This document shows, piece after piece, positions 1-9,366 of a stretch of DNA of 64,000 bases. Origin of the DNA: Gemmatimonadota bacterium (GTDB taxonomy: Bacteria; Gemmatimonadota; Gemmatimonadetes; Longimicrobiales; Gaopeijiaceae); assembly GCA_021295835.1 (NCBI GenBank), contig JAGWBP010000002.1, positions 18,394 to 82,393 on the forward strand, written 5' to 3'. The position numbers and the translations under genes were made by a program. The notes under the pieces were generated by a model. It worked only from the letters and a program-made list of their open reading frames with translations, ran no database searches and was not told where the DNA came from. Each line of letters opens with the position of its first letter. Positions within the stretch are counted from its first letter, which is position 1.

Positions 1-1089
1 CCCCGCGTGGAATAGGTGAACCCCTTCGCCGAGCGGCGGGATCTCGACCGGATCCCCCTTCCGGTACGGGCCGGGGTAGCCGGAGGCCGCCAGCACGGTA
101 GTCACGGCCGCCGCTCTGGCGAAGGTCGGCGCCTGCCTGCCAAGCCCGTTCCCCGAGGCCGCCGCGATCATCAGGTCGAGGAGCGAGGAGGAGAGGAGGG
201 GGAGCACCGCCTGCGTCTCCGGGTCGCCGAAACGGCAGTTGAACTCCACGACCTTCGGCCCCTCGGCCGTGATCATCAGTCCCGCGTAGAGCAGTCCCCG
301 GAACGGAGCGCCAGCCTCGGCCAGAGCCCGGAGCGTCGGCGCCACGATCCGCTCGCCCACCTCGTCGAGAAGCGCCGCCGTGGCCAGACCCACCGGGGCG
401 TACGCGCCCATCCCGCCGGTGTTGGGCCCCGTGTCGCCCTCGCCGACCCGCTTGTGGTCCTGCGAGGGCAGCAGCGTCACATACTCCTCGCCATCGGCGA
501 TGCAGAAGACCGAGAGCTCCTCGCCCTCCATGAACTCCTCGATCACGATCCGCCGCCCGGCCGCGCCGAAGGCGCCACCCAGGATCTCGCGGGCCGCCTG
601 GGCCGCTTGCGACCTGGTGTCGCATACAATGGCCCCCTTTCCCGCGGCCAGCCCCGAGGCCTTCACCACCAGGGGGCCACTCTGCGCCTCGATGTAGGCG
701 GCGGCCCGGTCGGGATCGGTATGCACCTCGCAGGCCGCCGTCGGCACATCCGCTCCTGCCATCAGCTCCTTGGCGAAGGCCTTGCTGGACTCGATTCGCG
801 CCGCCGCCGCCGTCGGCCCGAAGACGGGAACGCCCCCTTCGGCCATGCGGTCGGCAAGACCCGCCGCCAGAGGTCCCTCCGGGCCTATCACGGCTAGGTC
901 GATGCGCCGCTTCCGAGCCCAGGCGGAGAGCTGCTCGGCTTCGCCGGGGTCGATGTCGACCGGAGTGCACTCGCCCGCCATCCCCCCATTAGGCCGGGTG
1001 ACGTGGAAGGTGGCCTCGGGCGCGTCGCGGCGGAGCTTCCAGAGGAGGGCGTGCTCTCGGCCGCCGCTCCCGACGATCAGTATGCGCAT
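1..1089 (-). CDS. purD: phosphoribosylamine--glycine ligase (PurD), 3' end cut by window edge
   Basis: This ATP-grasp ligase joins 5-phosphoribosylamine and glycine in de novo purine synthesis. Read on the minus strand from ATG at 1089 it begins MRILIVGSGGREHALLWKL, the GxGGREHAL nucleotide-binding start of PurD. Further on come the GPEGPLAAGLAD segment, the ATP-grasp lysine region (VVKASGLAAGKG) and GDTGPNTGGMGAYAP. The frame stays open for 363 codons to base 1; the family is usually about 420-430 residues, so roughly the last 60 residues lie outside the window. A purine-rich AAGGGGGG run sits just before the ATG. The M48 protease gene ends 59 bases upstream on the same strand, so the two may be co-transcribed. 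Confidence 0.95.
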   Translation of the reverse strand, partial: MRILIVGSGGREHALLWKLRRDAPEATFHVTRPNGGMAGECTPVDIDPGEAEQLSAWARKRRIDLAVIGPEGPLAAGLADRMAEGGVPVFGPTAAAARIESSKAFAKELMAGADVPTAACEVHTDPDRAAAYIEAQSGPLVVKASGLAAGKGAIVCDTRSQAAQAAREILGGAFGAAGRRIVIEEFMEGEELSVFCIADGEEYVTLLPSQDHKRVGEGDTGPNTGGMGAYAPVGLATAALLDEVGERIVAPTLRALAEAGAPFRGLLYAGLMITAEGPKVVEFNCRFGDPETQAVLPLLSSSLLDLMIAAASGNGLGRQAPTFARAAAVTTVLAASGYPGPYRKGDPVEIPPLGEGVHLFHAG

Positions 1090-1148
1090 CGGCCCCCCTT
1101 ACGCCTCCACCGCCGCCCGGAGACCGTTGAAGCTGTGATCCCTGGCGG

Positions 1149-2213
1149 TCACTTCCAGAACGAATCCATAAAACTGCCACCCACCCGCTTGGCCGCGTCC
1201 GCCATCTGGTCCATGAAGTCCTTCGCGCCCTCCTTGTAGGCGTCCGCCGCCTCGGCGAGGTCTTCGTTGTGGGCCGGATCGGGGTCACCGCGCCGCTGGT
1301 AGTCGCCCCTGAGCACCCGGTCGTACTCGCCCGACTCGATCCAGGCCCTCAGCTCGGACAGCCGCAGCACCCAGAAGGGGTGCGTCTGGCCGAGCAGGTT
1401 CAGAATCTTGAAGACCTGGTCGGCGACGTCTCCCGTTTCCCGGTATTCCTCCGCCTGACGGATGAACTCCGCGAGCGAGGTCTCCTCGTCGCTGCCTCCG
1501 CCCGCCATCTTCAGCATCGACGACATCACGACCTCCGGATCCTGGGTGGCGAGGAGACCGGCCCGGTCGGCCGAGAGCTCGCTCTTCCGGCCCCACTCGA
1601 GCAGCGCGACCAGGATGGCGCGGGCCGCGAGCCCCACGATGGGGAAGCCGAGTCCGGCGAGTTGGATCAGGAGCGTTGTCATCGTGCGGTAGAGCACGTG
1701 GTCGCTCATCACATGGCCGACCTCGTGGCCCAGCACATAGGCGACCTGGTCGTCCGAGAGCAGCTCCAGCGAGCCCGAGTTGAGTGTGATGAAGGGCTCC
1801 TTCATTCCGTACGCCCCTGCGTTCACCACCGGGGTCTGCGAGACGAAGAGGGGGTAGCGCGCGGGGGCGTCGAGGGTGTCGCACACCTCCGTGTAGAGTT
1901 GCCAGATGCGCGGAAACTGGTTGGGTCCGACCCGCACCGCGTTCGCCTGGAATGCCAGCCGGATGGGCTTCTCGCCGAAGAAGCCGAAGAGCGCGCGCAG
2001 CACCTGGTCGAACATGGGGAGCCCGCGGAGCGCGGCCAGGGCGGCGCGGTCGGCCGGGTGTTCCCAGGCGCGCGACGAAATCCCCGTGAGGGCTGCCCTT
2101 CCGCTCCCGGTGGGACCGTGGCCGTCGCCCGCGCCGCGCCCCTCGTCGTCGGCCTTCTCGCTGCCGTCGCCCGCGCCGTAGTCGTATTCGAAATCGTAGT
2201 CGGGATCGGTCAT
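1149..2213 (-). CDS. M48 family zinc metalloprotease
   Basis: A 354-residue M48-type (Ste24/HtpX-like) peptidase. The catalytic zinc site HEVGH is at residues 163-167 and the third ligand lies in SELSADRAG (E212, with D216). A hydrophobic stretch at about 180-206 follows the active-site helix. The first 45 residues are acidic, Gly-rich and low-complexity, with no clear signal peptide, so the protein is probably cytoplasmic or peripherally membrane-bound. Substrates cannot be inferred. It lies between the PLP enzyme gene and purD on the same strand. Confidence 0.85.
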   Translation of the reverse strand: MTDPDYDFEYDYGAGDGSEKADDEGRGAGDGHGPTGSGRAALTGISSRAWEHPADRAALAALRGLPMFDQVLRALFGFFGEKPIRLAFQANAVRVGPNQFPRIWQLYTEVCDTLDAPARYPLFVSQTPVVNAGAYGMKEPFITLNSGSLELLSDDQVAYVLGHEVGHVMSDHVLYRTMTTLLIQLAGLGFPIVGLAARAILVALLEWGRKSELSADRAGLLATQDPEVVMSSMLKMAGGGSDEETSLAEFIRQAEEYRETGDVADQVFKILNLLGQTHPFWVLRLSELRAWIESGEYDRVLRGDYQRRGDPDPAHNEDLAEAADAYKEGAKDFMDQMADAAKRVGGSFMDSFWK

Positions 2214-2296
2214 TGCTCGTCCTTGGCTGGGTTCCCGGCCTGTACCGGGAGCCTACTCGTCATGGGTGGCAGTCCCGTGGTAACCTCCCACGGCAT

Positions 2297-3454
2297 TCAG
2301 CCACGGCCTGCCAGCGCCTGCTCCAGGTCCTCCTCCAGGTCGCGAATGTCCTCGATCCCGACCGAGAGGCGGACGAGGCCGTCGGTGATCCCCATACGCA
2401 GCCGATCCTCGGCGGGCATCGACGCGTGGGTCATCGCCGCCGGAACGCTGATCATCGATTCGACGCCGCCCAGACTCTCGGCGAGGCGAAAGAGCCTCGT
2501 GCCCTCTGCCAGCCTGCGCGCGGCGGATGGGTCCAGCTCGACCGAGAGCATCCCGGAGAAGCCGGTCATCTGGCGCGACGCCAGCGCGTGGTCGGGGTGG
2601 CTGGGGAGTCCGGGGTAGTGCACCGCCTGGACCGCGCGCTGCCGCTCCATGAACCGAGCGACCGCCATCCCGTTCTCGTTGTGACGCTGCATGCGCAGGT
2701 GCAGCGTCCTGGTGCCGCGCATCGTCAGCCACGAGTCCATCGGGCCCGGGATGGGTCCGGTCGACATCCGCACGAAGCGGATCTCCTCGGCCAGAGCGTC
2801 GTCGTTCAGGACCAGAGCCCCGCCGAGCAGGTCGGAGTGACCGTTCAGGTACTTCGTGGTCGAGTGGACGACCACGTCGGCACCGAGCGAGAGCGGCTGC
2901 TGGTTGTAGGGCGACGCGAAGGTACTGTCGACGCACAGGATCGCCCCTGCGCTGTGGGCGACCCCGGCGACGGCCTCGATGTCCGATACGCGCATCAGCG
3001 GGTTGGTGGGGGTCTCAATGTGGACGAGCCGGGTGACGCCGGGTCGAAGCGCACTGCGGAGAGCCCCAAGGTCGCGGGTGTCGACGGGCGAGATCTCGAT
3101 CCCGAGAGTGGTGAGAACGCGGTTGAAGAGCCGGAGCGTCCCTCCGTAGAGGTTCTCCTCGCAGACTATGTGGCCGCCCCCGGCGACCACCTTGGCCACG
3201 CATTCGATGGCGGCCAGTCCGCTTGAGAATGCGATGCCGTGGGCACCCTCCTCCAGCGCCGCGATGCTGGCTTCGGCCGCTTCCCGAGTCGGGTTCTGGA
3301 GGCGAGCGTACTCGTAGCCCCGGTGGCGCCCTACACCATCCTGCACGTAGGTGGAGGTCTGGAATACGGGAGGCGTGATCGCTCCCGTTACCGACTCCGG
3401 CTGCTGTCCCGCGTGCACGCAGCGGGTGCCGAAGCTGTCCGTCGGGTCGGACAA
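2297..3454 (-). CDS. PLP-dependent trans-sulfuration enzyme (cystathionine gamma-synthase / gamma-lyase family)
   Basis: A 385-residue fold-type I PLP enzyme of the Cys/Met metabolism family. The Schiff-base lysine is K201 in VVHSTTKYLNGHSD and the cofactor-ring aspartate is D176 in CVDSTFASP. GYEYARLQNPTR near residue 47 is the family's substrate/phosphate region. The start is TTG at 3454, giving LSDPTDSFGTRCVHAG; no ATG or GTG fits better. Sequence alone does not separate cystathionine gamma-synthase, gamma-lyase, or a methionine gamma-lyase-like activity. It is transcribed away from glmM, and the shared upstream region carries a strong palindrome. A short hairpin (CCGTGG/CCACGG, 2275-2293) lies at its 3' end. 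Confidence 0.88.
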   Translation of the reverse strand: MSDPTDSFGTRCVHAGQQPESVTGAITPPVFQTSTYVQDGVGRHRGYEYARLQNPTREAAEASIAALEEGAHGIAFSSGLAAIECVAKVVAGGGHIVCEENLYGGTLRLFNRVLTTLGIEISPVDTRDLGALRSALRPGVTRLVHIETPTNPLMRVSDIEAVAGVAHSAGAILCVDSTFASPYNQQPLSLGADVVVHSTTKYLNGHSDLLGGALVLNDDALAEEIRFVRMSTGPIPGPMDSWLTMRGTRTLHLRMQRHNENGMAVARFMERQRAVQAVHYPGLPSHPDHALASRQMTGFSGMLSVELDPSAARRLAEGTRLFRLAESLGGVESMISVPAAMTHASMPAEDRLRMGITDGLVRLSVGIEDIRDLEEDLEQALAGRG

Positions 3455-3577
3455 GCGCCTGTCTCCGGAGTGTGGGGTGGAGGTGGTGGGGGCGTCGTCG
3501 GTCTACGAATCTAGCACTCCGGGCAAACTACTCCGATGGGGCTACCTGATACTGAATCGCGTTAGATGGGCGAAATG

Positions 3578-3612
3578 AGATATGGGTTATATGGGCATTA
3601 TAACCCATATCT
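3578..3612. promoter_or_regulatory. perfect 14-bp-arm palindrome between divergent metB-like and glmM genes
   Basis: The arms AGATATGGGTTATA and TATAACCCATATCT are exact reverse complements around a 7-base loop. The surrounding 3541-3625 is unusually AT-rich and repeats ATGGG several times. On the minus strand it contains TATAAT, a perfect -10 hexamer for the PLP-enzyme gene. The position, between two divergent genes, suits an operator that overlaps promoter elements. The regulator is unknown. Confidence 0.6.
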
Positions 3613-3656
3613 TCCATATCAACCGAGCCAATCGTCCTAGCCCGGATCGCGGTAGC

Positions 3657-3684
3657 AGCCCCGGGCCTCCCAGGGCTTTCTTTG
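3657..3684 (+). terminator. terminator-like hairpin in the glmM leader
   Basis: AGCCCCGGG (3657-3665) and CCCAGGGCT (3669-3677) form a 9-bp stem with one C-A mismatch and a 3-base loop, followed by the T-rich TTTCTTTG. It lies about 90 bases before glmM and after the palindromic promoter region, so it could act as an attenuator. No upstream plus-strand gene needs a terminator here. Confidence 0.4.
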
Positions 3685-3770
3685 TCCCGCCCCCCGCCGG
3701 CGCTAGCTTTGCGTCAAGGTCCCGCGCCACCCTCTCCACCCTTTCCGCAAGCCACCGCGCCTCCTCGCCC

Positions 3771-5165
3771 ATGCCGATCCGCCTTCCAGCCGGCCTCATG
3801 GTCAGCGTTTCCGGCTTCCGGGGAAGGATTGGAGAAAGCGCCACCCCCGAACTGTTTGCGGGCCTCGCCGCAGCGTACGGGTCCTTCCTGCTGGCGGAAG
3901 GTGACGGTGCGCACATCGTGGTGGGCCGCGACTCTCGCACCTCGGGGCCGATGCTCGAGCGGGCGGTGGTGGCGGGGCTGCTCTCGGTCGGCTGCCGGGT
4001 GACGGAGCTGGGAATCGTGCCCACCCCCACGCTGATGCTGGCCGTGCGCGACACCGGGGCTGCGGGGGGACTAGGCGTGACCGCAAGCCACAACCCCGCC
4101 GAGTGGAACGCGCTCAAGTTCGCCGTGAAGGGCGGGACCTTCCTCCCTCCGGATCGGATGCAGAACTACTTGGCAACACTTGAATCGGATTCGCCTAGGC
4201 GCGCTCTATGGAATGAGATATATGCAGTCGAGCGAGACGATTCGCGAATCCAGCGACACCTGGATCGGGTCCTTGATCTGCCCTTCCTGGACGCTGACCA
4301 GATCCGCGCCAGGCGGTTCGTCGTCGGGCTCGACTGCGTGAACGGTGCCGGGGGGGTGATAGTCCCCACCCTCCTGGAGCGACTTGGTTGCGGGGTGCAC
4401 GGCATCGGGCTGGAGCCGCACGGTCGCTTCCCCCGCGACCCCGAGCCCACGGCCGCCAATCTGGGCGATCTGGGGCATCTGGTAGTCGAGAGCGGTGCCT
4501 CTGTCGGCTTCGCGGTGGACCCGGACGCCGACCGCCTCTCGCTCGTGGACGAGATGGGGCGCCCGCTGGGCGAGGATCTGACGCTGGCGCTTGCGGTCGA
4601 GACGGTGCTGTCGCGGCGACCGGGACCGGTGGCGACAAACCTCTCGACGAGCCGTGTCGTCGAAGACGCGGCCGCCCGACACGGGTGCACCGTGCACCGT
4701 GCCCCGGTGGGCGAGATCAATGTGGTGCTCGCGATGCAGAATATCGATGCGGTTGTGGGCGGGGAGGGCAATGGCGGCGTGATAGTTCCGGAGCTGCACC
4801 ACACGCGCGATGCGGTCGTCGGGGTGGCGCTGATACTCCAGCGGCTGGCTGACTCGCCCGGTGCGGCGCTCTCGGAGCTGGTGGCCGAACTCCCGACGTA
4901 CGCGATCGTGAAGGAGAAGCTGCCCTTCCCCCGAGAACGACTCGCCGAGGCCTACGAAGCGCTGGCGGTCGATCTGCCCGGCGCGAGCGCCGACAATGGC
5001 GACGGCCTCCGCCTCGAGTGGCCAGAGCGGGCGAGCTGGCTGCATCTCCGCCCCTCCGGGACCGAGCCGGTGGTGCGGCTGATCGCCGAGGCGCCCACGG
5101 CGGAGGCGGCCAAGATGCTAGCGGCCGAGGCTCGCGGTGTGGTTGAACGACAGGTGGACATCTGA
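3771..5165 (+). CDS. glmM: phosphoglucosamine mutase (alpha-D-phosphohexomutase family)
   Basis: This enzyme interconverts glucosamine-6-P and glucosamine-1-P for UDP-GlcNAc and peptidoglycan synthesis. In the 464-residue reading from ATG 3771 the phosphoserine loop is TASHNP (S106), the Mg-binding loop is DPDADR (about 250-255), the sugar loop is GEGNGGV (about 330) and the phosphate-binding loop is RPSGTEP (about 426-432). The GEGNGG loop resembles archaeal-type phosphoglucosamine mutases more than the classical bacterial GEQSGH, so phosphomannomutase activity cannot be excluded. An in-frame ATG at 3798 (MVSVSGFRG) is an alternative start. The stop lies one base before the glmS start, which supports the amino-sugar role. 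Confidence 0.85.
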   Translation: MPIRLPAGLMVSVSGFRGRIGESATPELFAGLAAAYGSFLLAEGDGAHIVVGRDSRTSGPMLERAVVAGLLSVGCRVTELGIVPTPTLMLAVRDTGAAGGLGVTASHNPAEWNALKFAVKGGTFLPPDRMQNYLATLESDSPRRALWNEIYAVERDDSRIQRHLDRVLDLPFLDADQIRARRFVVGLDCVNGAGGVIVPTLLERLGCGVHGIGLEPHGRFPRDPEPTAANLGDLGHLVVESGASVGFAVDPDADRLSLVDEMGRPLGEDLTLALAVETVLSRRPGPVATNLSTSRVVEDAAARHGCTVHRAPVGEINVVLAMQNIDAVVGGEGNGGVIVPELHHTRDAVVGVALILQRLADSPGAALSELVAELPTYAIVKEKLPFPRERLAEAYEALAVDLPGASADNGDGLRLEWPERASWLHLRPSGTEPVVRLIAEAPTAEAAKMLAAEARGVVERQVDI

Positions 5166-5166
5166 A

Positions 5167-7005
5167 GTGTGCGGGATAATCGGGTACGTGGGGCCCCGCG
5201 ACGCGGGCAACATCCTGATGGAGGGCCTCCGCAGGCTCGAGTACCGAGGGTACGACTCGGCCGGGATCGCGATCCTCACGCCCGACGGCAAACTTGCCGT
5301 CGAGAAGCGGCCGGGAAAGATCGGCGAGCTGGAGGGTGCCCTGAACGGCCGTCCGCCCCCTGGAAGGTGCGGAATCGCGCACACCCGATGGGCGACCCAC
5401 GGGGCCCCCACCACCGCCAATGCGCACCCGCAGCTCTCGAGCGCCCGCGACATCGCCCTCGTCCACAACGGCATCATCGAGAGCGCAGCCCGCCAGCGCC
5501 CGAAGCTACGCGACCTCGGCTTCGACTTCCGGAGCGAGACCGACACCGAGGTGCTGGTACACCTGATTGATCTGGCCTTCAGGGACTGCGACCGGCTGGA
5601 GGACGCAGTGGCCACCGCGCTCGCGGGGGTGGAGGGCACCTACGGAATCGCCGTGGTGAGCTCGCGAGATCCGGGGAAGATCGTCGTGGCCCGAAATGGC
5701 AGCCCCGTGCTCCTTGGGATCGGCGACCGGGACGAGTACTTCGTGGCCTCCGACGCGGCCGCCGTGGTTGCGCACACGCAGCGGGTGGTCCGGCTGCGCG
5801 ACGGCGACTCGGCGGTTCTGAGCGCGGGGGGCTACCGTACCTTCGATCCCTCCCGCCGCTCCGTCTGGCGAGGCGCCCAGATCGTCGACTGGAGCCCGGA
5901 GTCGGTCGGCAAGGGCGGCTACGACCACTACATGTATAAGGAGATCCGGGAGCAGCCCTCCTCGCTTCGGGACGTGCTGCGCGGACGGCTCCTGGAGGAG
6001 GAGGGGAGCGCGCGGCTGGGCGGCATTGCCCGGGCCGAGGCGGAGCTGCTCGACACCGACCGGATCGTCATCACTGCCTGCGGGACGAGCTGGCACGCCG
6101 GGCTCATCGGCGCCTACATGCTCGAGGAGCTCGCGAGGGTGCCTGTCACAGTCGAGTACGCCTCCGAGTTCAGGTACAGGAACGCCGTGCTCTCGCCCAG
6201 GACGCTGGTCCTGGGCATCAGCCAGTCGGGCGAGACCGCCGACACACTGGCTGCCCTCCGGGAGGCCAGGCGCCGCAGGTGCCGCACGATGGGCATCGTC
6301 AACGTCGTCGGTTCGAGCATCGCGGCAGAGGTCGACTTCGGCGTCTACCTGCACGCGGGACCGGAGATCGGGGTGGCCTCGACCAAGTCGTTTTCGTCGC
6401 AGGTGGTTGCACTGGCTCTCTTCACGCTCTTCATGGCGCGTCGGCGGTCGATGTCGATCGTCGACGGCCGCGAGATGGTCGACGCGCTCCGGCGTCTGCC
6501 CGCCCAGGTGGAGGAGGCGCTCGCGGTGGACGATGCCGTGCGGGAGATGACCGAGGCGTACAAGGACGCGCCCAACTTCCTCTATCTGGGTCGGGGCTAT
6601 CAGTTCCCGGTAGCCCTCGAGGGCGCTCTCAAGATGAAAGAGGTAAGTTACATCCACGCAGAGGGATACCCTGCCGCCGAGATGAAACACGGTCCGATAG
6701 CGCTGATCGACGAGAACATGCCTGTGGTGGTGCTGGCGCCGCGCGACGCCGTGTACGCCAAGACGGTTTCGAACATCGAGGAGGTGCGGGCCCGCCGAGG
6801 GCGGGTGATCGCAGTGGTCAGCGAGGACGACGACGGCGAGACGATCCAGGCCGACGAGCGCATCGTGATTCCGTCGACGATTCCGGCGCTGATGCCGGTG
6901 CTGGCGACCGTCCCGCTCCAGCTCCTCGCCTACCATGTGGCCGTGCTGCGAGGCTGCGACGTGGACCAGCCGCGAAACCTCGCCAAATCGGTGACGGTGG
7001 AGTGA
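5167..7005 (+). CDS. glmS: glutamine--fructose-6-phosphate aminotransferase (isomerizing)
   Basis: Makes glucosamine-6-P from fructose-6-P and glutamine, the entry step to amino sugars. The start must be GTG at 5167 because the next codon is the N-terminal nucleophile Cys: the protein reads (M)CGIIGYVGPRDAG. The 612-residue product has the glutaminase domain (about 1-240, HTRWATHG and LVHNGII), then two SIS domains (SQSGETADT near residue 355; EGALKMKEVSYIHAEGY near residue 490). The classical tail is DQPRNLAKSVTVE. It is translationally coupled to glmM (one base between stop and start). Confidence 0.97.
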   Translation: MCGIIGYVGPRDAGNILMEGLRRLEYRGYDSAGIAILTPDGKLAVEKRPGKIGELEGALNGRPPPGRCGIAHTRWATHGAPTTANAHPQLSSARDIALVHNGIIESAARQRPKLRDLGFDFRSETDTEVLVHLIDLAFRDCDRLEDAVATALAGVEGTYGIAVVSSRDPGKIVVARNGSPVLLGIGDRDEYFVASDAAAVVAHTQRVVRLRDGDSAVLSAGGYRTFDPSRRSVWRGAQIVDWSPESVGKGGYDHYMYKEIREQPSSLRDVLRGRLLEEEGSARLGGIARAEAELLDTDRIVITACGTSWHAGLIGAYMLEELARVPVTVEYASEFRYRNAVLSPRTLVLGISQSGETADTLAALREARRRRCRTMGIVNVVGSSIAAEVDFGVYLHAGPEIGVASTKSFSSQVVALALFTLFMARRRSMSIVDGREMVDALRRLPAQVEEALAVDDAVREMTEAYKDAPNFLYLGRGYQFPVALEGALKMKEVSYIHAEGYPAAEMKHGPIALIDENMPVVVLAPRDAVYAKTVSNIEEVRARRGRVIAVVSEDDDGETIQADERIVIPSTIPALMPVLATVPLQLLAYHVAVLRGCDVDQPRNLAKSVTVE

Positions 7006-7030
7006 CCGGAGCGCAGGAGAGAGCCCCTCG

Positions 7031-7669
7031 GTGACATCCCGAGGCACTGGGGATACGGTGCCGGTTGTCCTGGCGTCGGCCTCGCCCAGGCGGGCGGAGC
7101 TCCTGGCGATGCTGGGGATCGACTTCGAGAGGATTCCGGCCGACATCAGGGAGCTCCAACTGGACGGGGAGACACCGGAGGAGTACGTCGACCGGCTCGC
7201 CCGCGATAAGGCCCTGCACGTGGCGCGGCGCCGTCCCGATGCGCTAGTCGTCGGAGGCGACACCGTGGTCGTCTGCGGAGGGAGCGTGCTGGAGAAGCCG
7301 TCGGGGCCAAAGGAGGCACTGCGGATGCTCTCCTCGCTCTCCGGCACAAGGCACCGGGTGCTCTCCGGGGTGGCGGCGGTGGCTTATGGAGTCGCCGCGT
7401 CGCGGGTGGCGGTCGCCGACGTGACGATGCGGCAGCTCGACACCGCCTCCATCGAGGCCTACGTGGCGACCGGCGAGTCGCTCGACAAGGCCGGCGGGTA
7501 CGGGATCCAGGGGGTCGGAGCGATCTTCGTCGAGCGGGTGGAGGGCGACTATTTCGCGGTCGTGGGACTCTCGGTCGCTGCCTTCGTCGAGATCCTCCCG
7601 GAGGTGGGGTTGGAGTATCGCATCGGCTCGATCGCCCGACTCGGGACGCCATCCGGGGGGGCTCCGTGA
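7031..7669 (+). CDS. maf: Maf family nucleoside triphosphate pyrophosphatase
   Basis: House-cleaning pyrophosphatase that hydrolyses non-canonical or excess nucleotides (dTTP/UTP or methylated NTPs depending on subfamily). Hallmarks are VLASASPRRAELL near the N-terminus, VVGGDTVVV around residue 76, and GGYGIQGVGAIFVERVEGDYFAVVG near residue 155. The start is GTG 7031 (212 residues); GTG 7058, just before VPVVLASASPRR, is equally plausible and gives 203 residues. Its TGA overlaps the glpK GTG. Confidence 0.92.
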   Translation: MTSRGTGDTVPVVLASASPRRAELLAMLGIDFERIPADIRELQLDGETPEEYVDRLARDKALHVARRRPDALVVGGDTVVVCGGSVLEKPSGPKEALRMLSSLSGTRHRVLSGVAAVAYGVAASRVAVADVTMRQLDTASIEAYVATGESLDKAGGYGIQGVGAIFVERVEGDYFAVVGLSVAAFVEILPEVGLEYRIGSIARLGTPSGGAP

Positions 7670-9141
7670 ACGGGGGCGCGGTGCTGGCTCTCGACCAGGG
7701 CACCACCGGGTCTACAGCGCTCGTCGTCTCGGCCGACGGAGGTATCCTCGCGAGGGCGTACTCGGAGTTCGCGCAGCACTTCCCGCGGCCCGGCTGGGTG
7801 GAGCACGACGCCGATGAGATATGGCGGACCACGCGGCGGGTGGCGCGCGAGGCGCTCGCCGGGGCCCGTGCCGAGGTCGCGGCCATCGGCATTGCGAATC
7901 AGCGCGAGACGGTGGTCCTCTGGGACCCCGAGACGCTGACGCCCCTTCGCCGAGCGGTCGTCTGGCAGGACCGCCGGAGCGAGGCGATCTGCCGCGAGCT
8001 GAAGCGCGCCGGGCACGAGAAGATGGTTCGTCGGCGCACCGGCCTGGTGCTGGACCCGTACTTTCCGGGCACCAAGCTCCGGTGGCTCCTTGAGCGCGAC
8101 CGGGAGCTGGCGGGGCGCGCCGAGAGGGGTGAGCTGGCCGTTGGGACTATCGACTCCTGGCTGGTGGCGAAGCTGACCGCTGGCGCCGTGCACGCCACCG
8201 ACCACACGAACGCGTCGCGCACGCTCCTCTACGACCTGGAATCGGGCGATTGGAGCCCCGAGCTGCTCTCGCTCATGGGAGTGCCCACCCGGGCGCTCCC
8301 CGAAGTCAGGCCGAGTCGCGGCGACTTCGGGGTCGCGGTGGGAGACGCTCTCGGGGACGAGCTGCCCATAGGCGCCGTGGTGGGCGATCAGCAGGCAGCT
8401 CTCTACGGGCAGGGGTGCTGGGAGGGGGGCGCGGGCAAGTGCACCTACGGGACCGGTGCCTTCCTCCTCCTGCACACGGGCCGGCGGCGGACCTTCTCGA
8501 AGCACGGTCTCCTCGCGACTGTCGCGTGCGACGCCAACGGAGGCCGCGCCTACGCGCTGGAAGGGTCGATCTTCGCGGCCGGGGCGGCGATCCAGTGGCT
8601 GCGCGACGGTCTCGGCGTCCTGGAGCACGCAGCCGACAGCGAGACTCTGGCCCGGTCGCTGGAGGTGAACGACGGGGTGTACATGGTACCCGCATTCACG
8701 GGGCTGGGCGCTCCGCACTGGCGGCCGGACGCGCGGGCATCCATAGTCGGGCTGACTCGCGGCACCACACGGGCGCATCTGGCGCGGGCCGCCCTCGAAG
8801 CGATGGCCTACGGCACCCGCGAGCTCCTGGGCGCGATGCAGATGGACGCGGGCCGTGCGCCCAAAGCGCTGCGCGTGGACGGTGGGGCGGCGCTGAACGA
8901 CTGGCTGATGGGCTTCCTGGCCGGGATCCTGGATCTACCGGTGGTCCGTCCCGCGATGGTCGAGACGACGGCCTTGGGAGCGGCTGGGCTTGCGGGGCTG
9001 AGTGCGGGGGTCTGGAGCGCTCCTGCCGACTTCGCCGCCGCCTTTGGCGTGGGACGGCGCTTCGAGCCGACGATGGGCACCGAAGAACGCGCCGGTCTCG
9101 TCGCGGGTTGGGAGCGGGCGGTGAAGAGTGTCCTGACCTGA
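7666..9141 (+). CDS. glpK: glycerol kinase
   Basis: FGGY-family kinase that phosphorylates glycerol to sn-glycerol-3-phosphate. It opens VLALDQGTTGSTALVV (ATP/substrate loop), has GIANQRETVVLWD, and the C-terminal domain contains YGTGAFLLLHTG, GAPHWRPDARASIVGLTRGT and VDGGAALNDWLMGFLAG. At 491 residues it is full length. GTG 7666 overlaps the maf stop (GTGA), so the two are translationally coupled. No glycerol facilitator or regulator is adjacent. Confidence 0.95.
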   Translation: MNGGAVLALDQGTTGSTALVVSADGGILARAYSEFAQHFPRPGWVEHDADEIWRTTRRVAREALAGARAEVAAIGIANQRETVVLWDPETLTPLRRAVVWQDRRSEAICRELKRAGHEKMVRRRTGLVLDPYFPGTKLRWLLERDRELAGRAERGELAVGTIDSWLVAKLTAGAVHATDHTNASRTLLYDLESGDWSPELLSLMGVPTRALPEVRPSRGDFGVAVGDALGDELPIGAVVGDQQAALYGQGCWEGGAGKCTYGTGAFLLLHTGRRRTFSKHGLLATVACDANGGRAYALEGSIFAAGAAIQWLRDGLGVLEHAADSETLARSLEVNDGVYMVPAFTGLGAPHWRPDARASIVGLTRGTTRAHLARAALEAMAYGTRELLGAMQMDAGRAPKALRVDGGAALNDWLMGFLAGILDLPVVRPAMVETTALGAAGLAGLSAGVWSAPADFAAAFGVGRRFEPTMGTEERAGLVAGWERAVKSVLT

Positions 9142-9366
9142 AGCAACGACAGTGGCGCACGCGGAGCGGCTCGCCAAGGGGATGCGCAGTCGCGGCCACG
9201 GGCTGCTAGATTTCGACGGGACCATGTCGGCCCGTTTACGATCCTCGACCCGGCGCATCAGTTGCTCCGCTCCCGCGAAGCGGCCAAGGCCCGCGAGCGG
9301 GACCGCCCTCCCGTCGAGACGCCTGACGCGCCAATGGACTGAACGGCTACCGGAGCCAGATCGACA
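9142..9366 (+). other. glpK-ccmE intergenic region
   Basis: No convincing gene is seen. One frame ends in a charged tail (LLRSREAAKARERDRPPVE..., stop just before 9350) but has no start codon, so it may be a gene remnant. No clear terminator or promoter is visible. Confidence 0.3.

Noticed and set aside
2275..2293. Terminator for the PLP-enzyme gene
   Set aside because: Six-bp stem without a T-run; mentioned with the gene but too weak for its own entry.
5166..5170. glmS ribozyme upstream of glmS
   Set aside because: glmM ends one base before glmS, leaving no room for the ribozyme.
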